In this document: positions 8,912-17,590 of the stretch, one piece after another
Layout: each line of letters opens with the position of its first letter
Position numbering within the stretch: the stretch's first letter is position 1
From: Halomonas alimentaria
Lineage (GTDB): Bacteria > Pseudomonadota > Gammaproteobacteria > Pseudomonadales > Halomonadaceae
Reading direction: 5' to 3'
NCBI RefSeq assembly: GCF_009902005.1
Contig: NZ_WUTT01000001.1
Location: 3,132,829 to 3,196,828 of the forward strand
Length of the DNA stretch: 64,000 bases
Translations under genes and position numbers: made by a program
The notes under the pieces: generated by a model
Told to the model about the DNA's origin: nothing
The model's database searches: none
Seen by the model: only the letters and a program-made list of their open reading frames with translations

Positions 8912-9901
8912 TTGCCTAGTCCCCGTTTGCTGTCGATCCCGATCGCTGCTCTGTGCGCGCTGCTCTCCTGGGGCCAGGCCGTCGCCGGGGAGGTGCCGAC
9001 GCTGCGCCTGGTCGCGACTACCGGCATGGTCGCCGATATCGTGCGCGAGGTGGGCGACGAGCGGGTCGAGGTGCAGGGCCTGATGGGTCCCGGTGTCGAC
9101 CCGCACCTCTATCGCCAGACCCGCAGCGACGTGGTCGCCATGAGTCGCGCCGATGCGGTGTTCTGGAACGGCCTTAGCCTGGAGGTGCAGCTGGCCGAGC
9201 TGCTCGAGCGACTGGCCCGGCGGCGACCGGTGTTTGCCGTGGCCGAGGGAGTGCCCCGTGAGGCGCTGCTGGCCGACGAACAGTATCCCGACCAGCCCGA
9301 CCCCCATGTGTGGATGGATCCGGGACGCTGGCGCCACGCGGTCATCGCCGTGCGCGATGCGCTGATCGAGCTGGACCCCGATGGCACCGATGACTACGAG
9401 GCCAGCGCCGAGGCCTATCTGGAGGAGCTCGAGGAGCTGGACGCCTATGCCCGCGAGGTCCTCGCCAGCATTCCCGAGACCTCCCGGGTGCTGGTCACCG
9501 CCCACGATGCCTTCGGCTACTTCGGCGACGCCTACGGGCTGGAGGTGATGGGCATCCAGGGCTTCTCCACCGAGAGCGAGGCGGGGCTCTCGCGTATCGA
9601 GACCCTGGTCGACCTGCTGGTCGAGCGCGAGATCGGCGCCATCTTCGTCGAGACCTCGGTGTCGGAGCGCAGCATCCGGGCGCTGATCGAGGGCGCCGCC
9701 GCCGTGGGCCACGAGGTGCGCATCGGTGGAGAGCTGTTCTCCGACGCCATGGGCCCCGAGGGCAGCTACGAGGGCAGCTGGCTGGGCATGCTCGACCACA
9801 ACGTCACCACCATCGCCCGGGCCCTGGACGGTGACGCCCCCCAGGCCGGCTGGCAGGCTCGCCTGGCCCTGGCCGACCCAGGCTCGGCCGAGGAGGAGTA
9901 A
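8912..9901 (+). CDS. TroA/ZnuA-like metal ABC transporter substrate-binding protein
   Basis: The 329-residue cluster A-I binding protein has a signal peptide (residues 1-26, ending QAVAG) and the TroA fold. Predicted metal ligands are His65 (VDPHLY), His132 (PDPHVW), His198 (VTAHDAFGYF) and Asp278 (ELFSDAMG). A third His in place of Glu is the pattern of TroA and ZnuA (zinc, also Mn), whereas strict manganese proteins such as PsaA have Glu there. It captures the metal in the periplasm for the downstream ATPase and permeases. The start is a TTG at 8912 with GAGGAG 6-7 nt upstream; the region before it does not look like a signal peptide. Confidence 0.9.
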   Translation: MPSPRLLSIPIAALCALLSWGQAVAGEVPTLRLVATTGMVADIVREVGDERVEVQGLMGPGVDPHLYRQTRSDVVAMSRADAVFWNGLSLEVQLAELLERLARRRPVFAVAEGVPREALLADEQYPDQPDPHVWMDPGRWRHAVIAVRDALIELDPDGTDDYEASAEAYLEELEELDAYAREVLASIPETSRVLVTAHDAFGYFGDAYGLEVMGIQGFSTESEAGLSRIETLVDLLVEREIGAIFVETSVSERSIRALIEGAAAVGHEVRIGGELFSDAMGPEGSYEGSWLGMLDHNVTTIARALDGDAPQAGWQARLALADPGSAEEE

Positions 9902-9904
9902 CCC

Positions 9905-10717
9905 ATGCCCGATTCCCGACTCGGCAAGGCGGTGATAGCCAGTCCCCTGGCGATCCAGGGGCTCACCGTCAGCTACGACCACCGCCCGGTGGTGCACTCG
10001 GTGGACTTCATCACGCCGCCGGGCAGCATGAGCGCCATCATCGGCCCCAACGGGGCCGGCAAGTCGACGCTGCTCAAGGCGGCGCTGGGCATCACCCGAC
10101 GACTCTCCGGCGAGGTGCGGGTCTTCGGTCGTCCCCTCGAGCAGGAGACGCGCCATCTGGCCTTCGTGCCCCAGCGCTCCAGCGTCGACTGGGACTTCCC
10201 GGCACGGGTCATCGACGTGGTGGGCATGGGGCTCTACCGCGACCTGCGCTGGTGGCAGTTCGGTTCACGGCAGCTGCGCCGGCGAGCCATGGAGAGCCTG
10301 GCCCGGGTCGGCATGGAGGGCTTCGCCGAGCGCCAGATCGGGCAGCTCTCCGGAGGCCAGCAGCAGCGGGTGTTCCTTGCCCGGGCGCTGGTCCAGGAGG
10401 CCGACCTGACCATCCTCGACGAGCCCTTCGCCGGGGTCGATGCCGCCACCGAGGCGGCGATCATCGAGGTGCTCAAGTCGCTGCGCGACGAGGGCCGGAC
10501 TCTGCTCTGCGTGCACCACGACCTGGCCACGGTGCGTGACTATTTCGATCATGTGCTGCTGATGAATGTGCGGCGCATCGCCGCCGGCCCCGTGGACGAG
10601 GCCTTCACCGAGGAGAACCTGCAGGCCACCTATGGCGGCCGGCTCAGCCCCGTGCAACTGGCGCGGCTCGTCGAGTCGCCGAGAGCGGGGCGCAGGGTAG
10701 AGGCGGGGCAACGATGA
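9905..10717 (+). CDS. Metal (Mn/Zn/Fe) ABC transporter ATP-binding protein
   Basis: A 270-residue ABC ATPase with Walker [10 protein letters not shown], the family-typical segment [23 protein letters not shown], signature LSGGQQQRV, Walker B LTILDEPF and switch VHHD. VDWDFP in this place is typical of the TroB/MntB/SitB group of divalent-metal importers. It begins 3 nt after the binding-protein gene and overlaps the first permease gene by 4 nt, so it is the second cistron of a four-gene operon. Confidence 0.92.
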   Translation: MPDSRLGKAVIASPLAIQGLTVSYDHRPVVHSVDFITPPGSMSAIIGPNGAGKSTLLKAALGITRRLSGEVRVFGRPLEQETRHLAFVPQRSSVDWDFPARVIDVVGMGLYRDLRWWQFGSRQLRRRAMESLARVGMEGFAERQIGQLSGGQQQRVFLARALVQEADLTILDEPFAGVDAATEAAIIEVLKSLRDEGRTLLCVHHDLATVRDYFDHVLLMNVRRIAAGPVDEAFTEENLQATYGGRLSPVQLARLVESPRAGRRVEAGQR

Positions 10718-11925
10718 TGGAGACCTGGTGGCGGGCACTGACCTTCACCCTGGGCTACAACACCAGCCTGGTGACCGTGGGTGCCATGCTCCTTGCCGCC
10801 GCCGCGGGCATGGTGGGCAGCTTCGTGCTGCTGCGCAAGCGTGCCCTGGTCAGCGATGCCATCAGCCACTCCACCCTGCCCGGGCTGGCGCTGGCCTTCC
10901 TGGTGATGGGCGTGTGGCAGGGGGATGGCCGGGTGCTGCCGGCGCTGCTGGCCGGCGCCGCGGCCAGTGCCGCCCTGGGGCTGTGGTTGGTGCAGCGCAT
11001 CGGCGAGCGCACCCGGCTGGGCGAGGACGCCGCCATCGGCGCCGTGCTCTCGACCTTCTTCGCCTTCGGTGTGGTGCTGATCACCGTGATCCAGACACTC
11101 TCGGTGCGCGGCCAGTCGGGGCTGACCGGCTACCTGGTGGGCGCCACGGCCGGGATGCTCTACTCCGAGGCGTTGCTGATCGCCGCCTGTGCCGTGGGCC
11201 TGCTGCTGGCGCTGCTGGTGTGGCGCCGTGACCTGCTGCTGCTGTGCTTCGATGCGGACTTTGCCCGCACCCAGGGCTTCGATACCGGCAGGCTCGACCT
11301 GCTGCTCCTGCTGCTGCTGATGGCGGTGGTGGTGATCGGACTCAAGGTCACCGGGCTGATCCTGGTGGTGGCGCTGACCATCATCCCGCCGGTGGCGGCA
11401 CGCTTCTGGACCGACCAGCCCATGCGCATGGTGGCGCTGGCGGCCCTGCTCGGTGCCCTGTCGGGCTATCTCGGTGTCTCGCTGTCCAGCGTGCGCGAGG
11501 GGCTGCCCACCGGGCCGCTGATCGTGCTCGCCGCCTTCACGCTGTTCCTGGTCTCCTTCCTGTTCTCGCCGCGTCGCGGTGTGCTGGCCTCGCTGCTCGC
11601 CTATCGCCGACTGCGCCAGCGGGTGCATCTGCGTCAGGGGCTGCTCGCCCTGGGGCGTGACGAACCGATTTTCGACGGCCTGACCCTCAAGCTGCTGCAG
11701 CGGCGCGGCCATGTGCGCCGCGACGGGGTCGCCACCCCGGCGGGCCTGGCGGCGGCGCGTGACGCCGAGCATGAGGAGCGCCTCTGGGCGCTCTATCGCC
11801 GGCGCTACCCCGACGACGCCCTGCACCGCGAGCACGCCGGCCTGACGCCCATCGGCCAGGTGCTCTCGGCGGATGCCATCATGGCCCTGGAGGCGGAGTT
11901 GCCGCCCGCGGAGACGGCACGATGA
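10714..11925 (+). CDS. Metal ABC transporter permease fused to DtxR-like C-terminal domain
   Basis: Residues 1-290 are an ABC-3 family permease with about eight spans ([50 protein letters not shown]). Most ABC-3 permeases end near residue 285; this one goes on for about 115 soluble residues (296-403). That extension looks like a DtxR/MntR regulator: [13 protein letters not shown] then [23 protein letters not shown] (winged-helix end and linker helix), then [27 protein letters not shown], like the metal-binding and dimer helices with their H-E-A pattern. The same kind of fusion is known as YtgCR in Chlamydia. Starts overlap on both sides (ATGA type). Confidence 0.88.
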   Translation: MMETWWRALTFTLGYNTSLVTVGAMLLAAAAGMVGSFVLLRKRALVSDAISHSTLPGLALAFLVMGVWQGDGRVLPALLAGAAASAALGLWLVQRIGERTRLGEDAAIGAVLSTFFAFGVVLITVIQTLSVRGQSGLTGYLVGATAGMLYSEALLIAACAVGLLLALLVWRRDLLLLCFDADFARTQGFDTGRLDLLLLLLLMAVVVIGLKVTGLILVVALTIIPPVAARFWTDQPMRMVALAALLGALSGYLGVSLSSVREGLPTGPLIVLAAFTLFLVSFLFSPRRGVLASLLAYRRLRQRVHLRQGLLALGRDEPIFDGLTLKLLQRRGHVRRDGVATPAGLAAARDAEHEERLWALYRRRYPDDALHREHAGLTPIGQVLSADAIMALEAELPPAETAR

Positions 11926-12845
11926 ACGAGTTCATGATGTTCAGCCTGGTGCCGCTGACGGTCGCGATCATCATCTCGATGACCTGTGCGCTGCTTGGCA
12001 ACTTCCTGGTCCTGCGCCGCCAGAGCCTGATCGGTGATGCCATCAGCCATGTGGCACTGCCCGGCATCGTGGTGAGCTTCCTGATAACCGGCACCCTGGC
12101 CTCGCTGGCGATGATGCTGGGCGCCGGAGTGGCCGCCCTGGTGACGGTGGTGCTGATCGAGCTGATCCGTCGCCTGGGCCGAGTGGAGGGCAGCGCCGCC
12201 ATGGGTGTGGTGTTTACCAGCCTGTTCGCCCTGGGCGTACTGTTGCTGGAGTGGCACGGCGCCGGTGGGGTGCACCTGGATGTCGAACACGCCCTCTACG
12301 GCAACCTGGAGAGCCTGATCTGGTTCGAGGGGAGTGGCCTCGGTGCGCTGTTCGATCCGGTGGCGCTGGCCGACCTTCCGCCCCAGCTGGGGCGGGCCGC
12401 CTGGGTAGGGCTGGTGGTGGTGACCTTCGTGGTGGTGATGCGCCGCCCGTTGGTGCTGGCCAGCTTCGATCCCGATTTCGCCGCCAGCATGCGCGCCCGC
12501 CCGGCGCTGGTCGACCTGTTGCTGGTTACCCTGGTGGCGGTGGCGGCCATCGCCGCCTTCGAGGCGGTGGGGTCGATCATTGTCATTGCCATGTTCGTCT
12601 GCCCGGCCGCCGCGGCGCGGCTGATGACCAACCGCCTCGGCGCCCAGATCGCCTGGAGCCAGGGCTTCGCGGTGGCGGCGGCGGTGGTCGGCTACCTGCT
12701 GGCAGGCGAGGCACCGCGCTGGCTGGGCTTCGAGGCCTCGCTCAGCGCCGCCGGCATGATCGCCACCGTCGCCGGACTGATCCTGCTCGCCGCCTGCCTG
12801 TTCGGCCCCTGCCGCGCGCGTACCGGTTCGGCACAGCGCGCCTGA
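11922..12845 (+). CDS. Metal ABC transporter permease (second subunit)
   Basis: A 307-residue ABC-3 permease of ordinary length with about eight membrane spans. Matches include SLIGDAISHVALPGIVVSF, MGVVFTSLFALGVLLL, LVLASFDPDFAASM and AVGSIIVIAMFVCPAAAARLMT. It forms the channel with the preceding fused permease, as TroC/TroD or MntC/MntD do. Its ATG overlaps the stop of the previous gene by 4 nt. It is the last gene of the metal importer operon. Confidence 0.9.
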   Translation: MNEFMMFSLVPLTVAIIISMTCALLGNFLVLRRQSLIGDAISHVALPGIVVSFLITGTLASLAMMLGAGVAALVTVVLIELIRRLGRVEGSAAMGVVFTSLFALGVLLLEWHGAGGVHLDVEHALYGNLESLIWFEGSGLGALFDPVALADLPPQLGRAAWVGLVVVTFVVVMRRPLVLASFDPDFAASMRARPALVDLLLVTLVAVAAIAAFEAVGSIIVIAMFVCPAAAARLMTNRLGAQIAWSQGFAVAAAVVGYLLAGEAPRWLGFEASLSAAGMIATVAGLILLAACLFGPCRARTGSAQRA

Positions 12846-12870
12846 CCCTGCCACGCATTCGGGGGAAGCG

Positions 12871-12951
12871 TCAGCCGGCGTCCTCCTCGCTGCCGGCCGG
12901 ACGGCGCGCCATCACGGTGATCTCGACGTGGGCGCCGCCGTAGAGACGGGG
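12871..12951 (-). pseudogene. Possible 3' remnant of an unidentified coding gene
   Basis: On the minus strand a 26-codon stretch (PRLYGGAHVEITVMARRP...) reads into a TGA at 12871 and is blocked upstream by an in-frame TGA at 12952-12954. Its composition looks coding, with no start or ribosome site. It could be the tail of a gene lost by deletion at the metal operon/Nudix junction. The family is not recognised and chance cannot be excluded. Confidence 0.3.
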
Positions 12952-12990
12952 TCACGGTATTGTCGAGTCTATTGCCACAAGGATCTGTTG

Positions 12991-13743
12991 ATGAGTCAAC
13001 CCGATACGGCCAAGCGAGTGCGGCCCGCCGCCACCCTGGCGCTGGTACGCGACGGGGCGCCGGGTCTCGAGGTACTGCTGCTGCAGCGCACCTGGCAGGC
13101 GGCCTTCTTGCCCGGCTACTTCGTCTTCCCCGGCGGGGCCGTGGACCCCCTGGACCCGGACGTGCGTGCCTTCACCTCCGGCCGCGGGGATGACGCGATC
13201 AGCCAGACCCTGAGCCTTGACGAGGGCGGGGCCGACTACATGATCGCGGCACTGCGCGAGTGTCTCGAGGAGGCGGGTCTGCTGCTGGCCGTGGACGCCC
13301 AGGGGCGCCTCCCGGCGGGGGACCATCCGGTGCTGGGCGAGGGGCGCGAGGCACTGCGTCGGGAGCAGACGAGCTTTCGCGCATTGTGCGAGCGCCATGG
13401 CCTCGGCCTGCCGCTGGACCGGCTGGCCTACCTGGGCCACTGGGTCACGCCCCCTGGCGCGCCGCGGCGCTTCGACACGCGCTTCTTCGTGGCGCTGGCG
13501 CCGCCGGACCAGAAGGCGGCACACGACGGCAGCGAGACTATCGACCACGCCTGGCTGACCCCCGCCGAGGCCCTGGCCGCACATCGCCAGGGTCGCATGT
13601 CGCTGGGGTATCCCACCCTGCGTACCCTGCGGTTGATCGGTGACTTTCCCACCGCCGAGGCGCTGTTGCGTTACGCCCACGCCAACCCGCCGACGGCGAG
13701 TCCCAGCCGTCCCTGGCCGGCTCACAGGGGCGGTGCTGCCTGA
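12991..13743 (+). CDS. Nudix hydrolase
   Basis: The 250-residue protein begins RPAATLALVRDG and has GYFVFPGGAVDP, typical of NUDT19/YfcD-like Nudix proteins. The catalytic box is ALRECLEEAGLL (REx2EExG) near residues 88-99, where the two Glu bind Mg2+. An insert of about 50 residues follows before LGHWVTPPGAPRRFDTRFFVA, a motif of the CoA-pyrophosphatase-like RP2p group, so acyl-CoA or related diphosphates are possible substrates. The ATG at 12991 has AAGGA upstream. The metallo-hydrolase gene starts 3 nt after its stop, pointing to co-translation. Confidence 0.88.
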   Translation: MSQPDTAKRVRPAATLALVRDGAPGLEVLLLQRTWQAAFLPGYFVFPGGAVDPLDPDVRAFTSGRGDDAISQTLSLDEGGADYMIAALRECLEEAGLLLAVDAQGRLPAGDHPVLGEGREALRREQTSFRALCERHGLGLPLDRLAYLGHWVTPPGAPRRFDTRFFVALAPPDQKAAHDGSETIDHAWLTPAEALAAHRQGRMSLGYPTLRTLRLIGDFPTAEALLRYAHANPPTASPSRPWPAHRGGAA

Positions 13744-13746
13744 CAG

Positions 13747-14652
13747 GTGGAGCCGGATGCCCCGGCCTATGCGGAGGTGCGGCGTCTGGATCCGCACCGC
13801 CAGGGCACGGCCAGCGCCGAGCTGGTGCCCGGCAGGGCGGTGGAGCTGGCGCCGGGGGTGACCCGGGTGACCGCACCCAATCCAGGCGCGATGACCGGAC
13901 CCGGCACCAACAGCTATCTGCTGGGCAACGGTGATGAGTCTCTGGTGATCGACCCGGGCCCCGCGGATCCGGCCCATCTGGAGCGGCTGCTGGCGTTGGC
14001 CGATGGACGCATCTCCCGTGTGCTGGTGACCCACACCCATATCGACCACTCGCCGGGGGCGGCCTGGTTCAAGGCGCGCACCGGTGCCCGGCTGGTGGGC
14101 CTGCCGCCGCCTCCCGGGGCGAGCCAGGACGCCGGCTTCGTGCCCGACTACCGGCCGGCCCACGGCGAGCGCCTCGATACACCCGTCGGCCCGCTGAAGG
14201 TACTGCATACGCCGGGTCACGCCTCCAACCACCTCTGCTACCTGCTGGAGTCCGCGCGGCTACTGTTCGCCGGCGACCAGGTGATGCAGGGCTCCACGGT
14301 GGTGATCAACCCGCCGGACGGCGACATGGCCGCCTATCTGGCCGCCCTGCAGGCCCTGGGGGAGGAGCCCTTCGATACCATCGCCCCGGGCCACGGCTTC
14401 CTGATCGGTGAGGCCTACGCCGCCATCGACTTCCTGGTCACCCATCGCCTGGCTCGGGAGCACAAGGTGCGCCTGGCGCTGGCGCGTCACGGTCCTGCCA
14501 GCCTGGAGACGCTGACACAGCATGCCTACGATGATGTGCCCGAGGCACGCCGGGCACTGGCCGCACGTTCGGCGCTGGCGCATCTGCTCAAGCTGGAGGT
14601 GGAGGGGAGGGCGCTGCAGCGTGACGCCCTCTGGGAGGTCGCGGAGGAGTGA
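13747..14652 (+). CDS. Metallo-beta-lactamase-fold hydrolase, LACTB2-like
   Basis: The 301-residue protein has the N-terminal segment TAPNPGAMTGPGTNSYLLG, the zinc motif THTHIDHSPGAAW (HxHxDH), the second-shell motif HTPGHASNHLCYLL, FAGDQV and APGHG. These are those of the glyoxalase-II/LACTB2 class of hydrolases; a C-terminal winged-helix-like region (residues 220-300) follows, as in LACTB2. Start is the GTG at 13747 immediately after the Nudix stop; no strong ribosome site is seen, so reinitiation from the Nudix gene is likely. Substrate unknown. Confidence 0.85.
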   Translation: MEPDAPAYAEVRRLDPHRQGTASAELVPGRAVELAPGVTRVTAPNPGAMTGPGTNSYLLGNGDESLVIDPGPADPAHLERLLALADGRISRVLVTHTHIDHSPGAAWFKARTGARLVGLPPPPGASQDAGFVPDYRPAHGERLDTPVGPLKVLHTPGHASNHLCYLLESARLLFAGDQVMQGSTVVINPPDGDMAAYLAALQALGEEPFDTIAPGHGFLIGEAYAAIDFLVTHRLAREHKVRLALARHGPASLETLTQHAYDDVPEARRALAARSALAHLLKLEVEGRALQRDALWEVAEE

Positions 14653-14801
14653 CGTCGTTGGCTGGCCTGCGCCGGTGCTGTGATGGCGGTGCAGTGGGGG
14701 CAGAGGGCCAGGGTGGACGTCGCGGCGGCCATGGGGTGTACTGCCATGGGGCCCGATCCGGGATGATCGGGTGGCGGACGTCCTGGCTGGGAGTCATCGA
14801 C

Positions 14802-16472
14802 ATGACACGCTTTCTCACGTGGTGCCTGCTCCTCCTTCTGCTCATGGCCGGCTCCGCCGTGGCGCAGTCCTCCGAGGGAGAGGAGAGCCGCTGGTTCACT
14901 CTCGATGCACTCAACAGCGGGCTTGGCGAGCCACCCGAAGCGGCGCGGCGCCAGACCCCGCGCGAGTCACTGCGCAGCTTCCTCGGCCTGACCCGGGAGG
15001 GCGAGTTCGCGGCGGCGGCCCATCTGCTCAACCTCTCCGAATTGCCGCCCGAGGAGCAGGCGTCGCGGGGCGGGGAGCTGGCGCGTCAGCTCGCCTCGGT
15101 GCTGCAGCGGGGCGACTGGCTCGAGCCCTCGGACCTTCCCGGCCGACGCGATGCCATGGTCGAGGATCCTTCCGGCCAGCACCCCCTGGCGGGGCAGCCG
15201 CGGCGCAACCTGCGCCTCACCTCGCTGGACGCCGAGGGCGAGACCCACGACATCCGTATCGCCCGCTATCGGGTCGGCGAGGACGACCCGGTATGGCTGA
15301 TCACCCCCGACACCCTGGCCTTCGTCCCCGTGCTCTACGCGACCTACGGCCCCTCCTGGCTCGAGCAGCGCATTCCCGAGCGCTTCCAGCGCAAGCTGGG
15401 CATGTTGCAGCTGTGGGAGTGGCTGGCCATCCCACTCTTCCTGCTGCTGGTGGGCCTGCTGGGCTGGGCGGTGCATCGGGTCACCGCGGCCCTCGCCGCC
15501 AGGCTGCCGGCGGGTGGCCTGGCGAAGCGCTTCGTTGCCCAGGTACCGATGCCGATCGCCTTTATTGCCATGTCGCTGCTGGCCCAGTTGCTGCTGGATG
15601 GTGTGGTCTCCTTCTCGGGAGTCGCCACGGCCACCTTCCGGGTCCTGCTGATCGTGATCATGGCCTGGGGCATGGGGCTGGCCGCGCTGCGTCTCGTCGA
15701 CACCTTCCTGCTGCAGATGACCCATCGCCTGGTCGGTGAGATCGACGACACCCGCCACCGCGATGAGCGGCGCCTGCTCACCTCGCTCTATGCGCTGCGT
15801 CGCGGCATCATCCTGGTCACCGTCGCCGCGGTGACGGTCTACATCCTTGCGCAGATCAACCTGTTCGGCACCCTGGGGCTGTCGCTGCTGGCCTCGGCCA
15901 GCGTGCTGACGGTACTGGTGGGCATCGCCGGCCAGGCGGTGCTGGGCAATATCCTCTCCTCCTTCCAGGTATCGCTGGCCAAGCCGATCCGCATGGGCGA
16001 CCTGGTCGTCTTCGAGGGGCAGTGGTGCTATGTGGAGGGGATCTTCTACACCTTCATCCGGCTGCGCAGCTGGGACGAGCGGCGGCTGATCGTGCCGATC
16101 AAGTACTTCGTCTCGCGGCCCTTCCAGAACCTCTCGGCCAAGGACGCGCGGCTCTATCGCCGGGTGACGCTGACCCTGCACCTCAGTGCCGACGTCGAGT
16201 GCCTGCGTCAGCGCTTCATCGAGCTGGCCAGGGAGGAGGAGGATGTGATCGAGCCCGAGAAGCTGGAGTGTCACGTGACGGCCCAGCATGAGGCGACCCT
16301 CGAGGTCTCCTGCTACCTGATGACTCGCGAGCCCATCGGTGGCTGGGTCGCCGAGAACAACCTTCGCGAGAAGCTGCTGGCCTTCGTCCGTGACGAGCAT
16401 CCGGAGTGGTGGCCGCGGGAGGTGGTCGCGCTCGACCGCCACGACATCACCACCGGCAGTGGGCCGTCGTGA
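14802..16472 (+). CDS. MscS-family mechanosensitive ion channel
   Basis: The 556-residue protein has a signal peptide ([17 protein letters not shown]), a periplasmic domain of about 190 residues, several membrane spans (about 200-395) and a C-terminal MscS core. The pore helix is LLASASVLTVLVGIAGQAVLGNILSS, followed by FQVSLAKPIRMGDLVVFEG and RLIVPIKYFVSRPFQN of the beta domain. It is longer than MscS (286 aa) and lacks the canonical Gly/Ala repeat detail of E. coli MscS. Channels of this type release solutes upon hypo-osmotic shock. ATG at 14802 has GGGAG 8 nt before it. Confidence 0.88.
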   Translation: MTRFLTWCLLLLLLMAGSAVAQSSEGEESRWFTLDALNSGLGEPPEAARRQTPRESLRSFLGLTREGEFAAAAHLLNLSELPPEEQASRGGELARQLASVLQRGDWLEPSDLPGRRDAMVEDPSGQHPLAGQPRRNLRLTSLDAEGETHDIRIARYRVGEDDPVWLITPDTLAFVPVLYATYGPSWLEQRIPERFQRKLGMLQLWEWLAIPLFLLLVGLLGWAVHRVTAALAARLPAGGLAKRFVAQVPMPIAFIAMSLLAQLLLDGVVSFSGVATATFRVLLIVIMAWGMGLAALRLVDTFLLQMTHRLVGEIDDTRHRDERRLLTSLYALRRGIILVTVAAVTVYILAQINLFGTLGLSLLASASVLTVLVGIAGQAVLGNILSSFQVSLAKPIRMGDLVVFEGQWCYVEGIFYTFIRLRSWDERRLIVPIKYFVSRPFQNLSAKDARLYRRVTLTLHLSADVECLRQRFIELAREEEDVIEPEKLECHVTAQHEATLEVSCYLMTREPIGGWVAENNLREKLLAFVRDEHPEWWPREVVALDRHDITTGSGPS

Positions 16473-16484
16473 GGCTCTCGGCGG

Positions 16485-17390
16485 TCAGGCCCAGCGTTCG
16501 TCGGCGGTAAAGGCCACGGTGAACCAGCGGCGTTCGGGGGGCGGGCTGAGGCGTTCGGCGATCTGCTCGCGGATTTCGTCCATCACCGCCACCCCCTGTC
16601 CGCTGGCGAAGTCCGGGGCGGTGACGATATGGATCTCGATGAAGTGGCCGCGTCCCGCCTTGGCCACATGGCTGTAGTAGTGCAGCAGCCCCTCGCGGGC
16701 CATCACCGGGGCCATGGCGGTGTGGACCTCTTCGTCCAGCGCGCTCGGCGCGATCAGGAAGATCTCCTTTGCGGCCCGGCGCACGATGCCGATGGGCACC
16801 GGCATGAAGCCGGCCGTCAGCAGCATCAGCAGCACCGAGTCCACGTAGGGGGTGAGGTGCGCCCAGGCGGTCTGCTGCAGGGCCAGGGCGACCAGGAAGG
16901 CGACCAGCAGCGAGATGGTGATCAGCGCCGCCATCAGCCAGCCCTGCATGTCGATGCGCACGAACTCGGATTTCGCGGTGCGATTGATCCGCCGCTGGTA
17001 GGCGGTCATGGCGACGCAGACGATGGCCACCACCACCGCGTAGGCGATGGCCAGGTCGAAGGCGAGCTCGCGGCCGCCCTCGCGCAGGTCGAGCAGGGCG
17101 GTGAGGAAGGCATAGAAGCAGAGCAGCATCAGGATGCTGCCGTTCAGGGCTGCGACCAGCGGCTCCAGGTGCCAGTAGCCATGCTGGAAGCGTTCGCTGG
17201 CCTCGCGTACGGCGAGCCGTGCCACCAGCAGGGCCAGCCCCGACATCGCGGCATCGATGGTCGAGAAGACGCCATCGAAGAGGATCGACTGGGAGCCGGC
17301 CAGCAGGCCGATGGTTACCCCCAGGCTGGAGACCACCAGGGTCATCACGATGGAGAGCTTCAGCGCGCGCTGCTCGAGGGTGGCTTGCAT
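16485..17390 (-). CDS. Cation diffusion facilitator-like transporter (COG3965 type) with atypical metal site
   Basis: The 301-residue protein has six predicted spans and the CDF C-terminal domain (about 210-300, HFIEIHIVTAPDF). In the place of the TM2 DxxxD site it has FDGVFSTID (residues 38-46), with the acids seven rather than four apart. In TM5 the HxxxD site of YiiP (ADMLHYQSD) aligns with IDMQGWLMA (146-154), so both ligands are absent. Such divergent members are grouped as predicted Co/Zn/Cd transporters; transport of those metals by this protein is not shown by the sequence. It converges on the MscS gene. Confidence 0.8.
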   Translation of the reverse strand: MQATLEQRALKLSIVMTLVVSSLGVTIGLLAGSQSILFDGVFSTIDAAMSGLALLVARLAVREASERFQHGYWHLEPLVAALNGSILMLLCFYAFLTALLDLREGGRELAFDLAIAYAVVVAIVCVAMTAYQRRINRTAKSEFVRIDMQGWLMAALITISLLVAFLVALALQQTAWAHLTPYVDSVLLMLLTAGFMPVPIGIVRRAAKEIFLIAPSALDEEVHTAMAPVMAREGLLHYYSHVAKAGRGHFIEIHIVTAPDFASGQGVAVMDEIREQIAERLSPPPERRWFTVAFTADERWA

Positions 17391-17590
17391 GGATGAGGGC
17401 TCGTGGTTCAGTAAGCCTTCATACTAGCGAAGCGTTACCGAGGCGGGAATGGCGCGGCTCAACGCTGTAAGGCACCCTGGCTGCGTTGACGCTGCCCGGC
17501 CTGCGCCGCTGGCAGCGTCGGCGCCCCTCCACCAGACTGGAGCAGGACACCTTCGCCACCAGGCGGTGGCTCGCCGACAAGGAGGGATGC

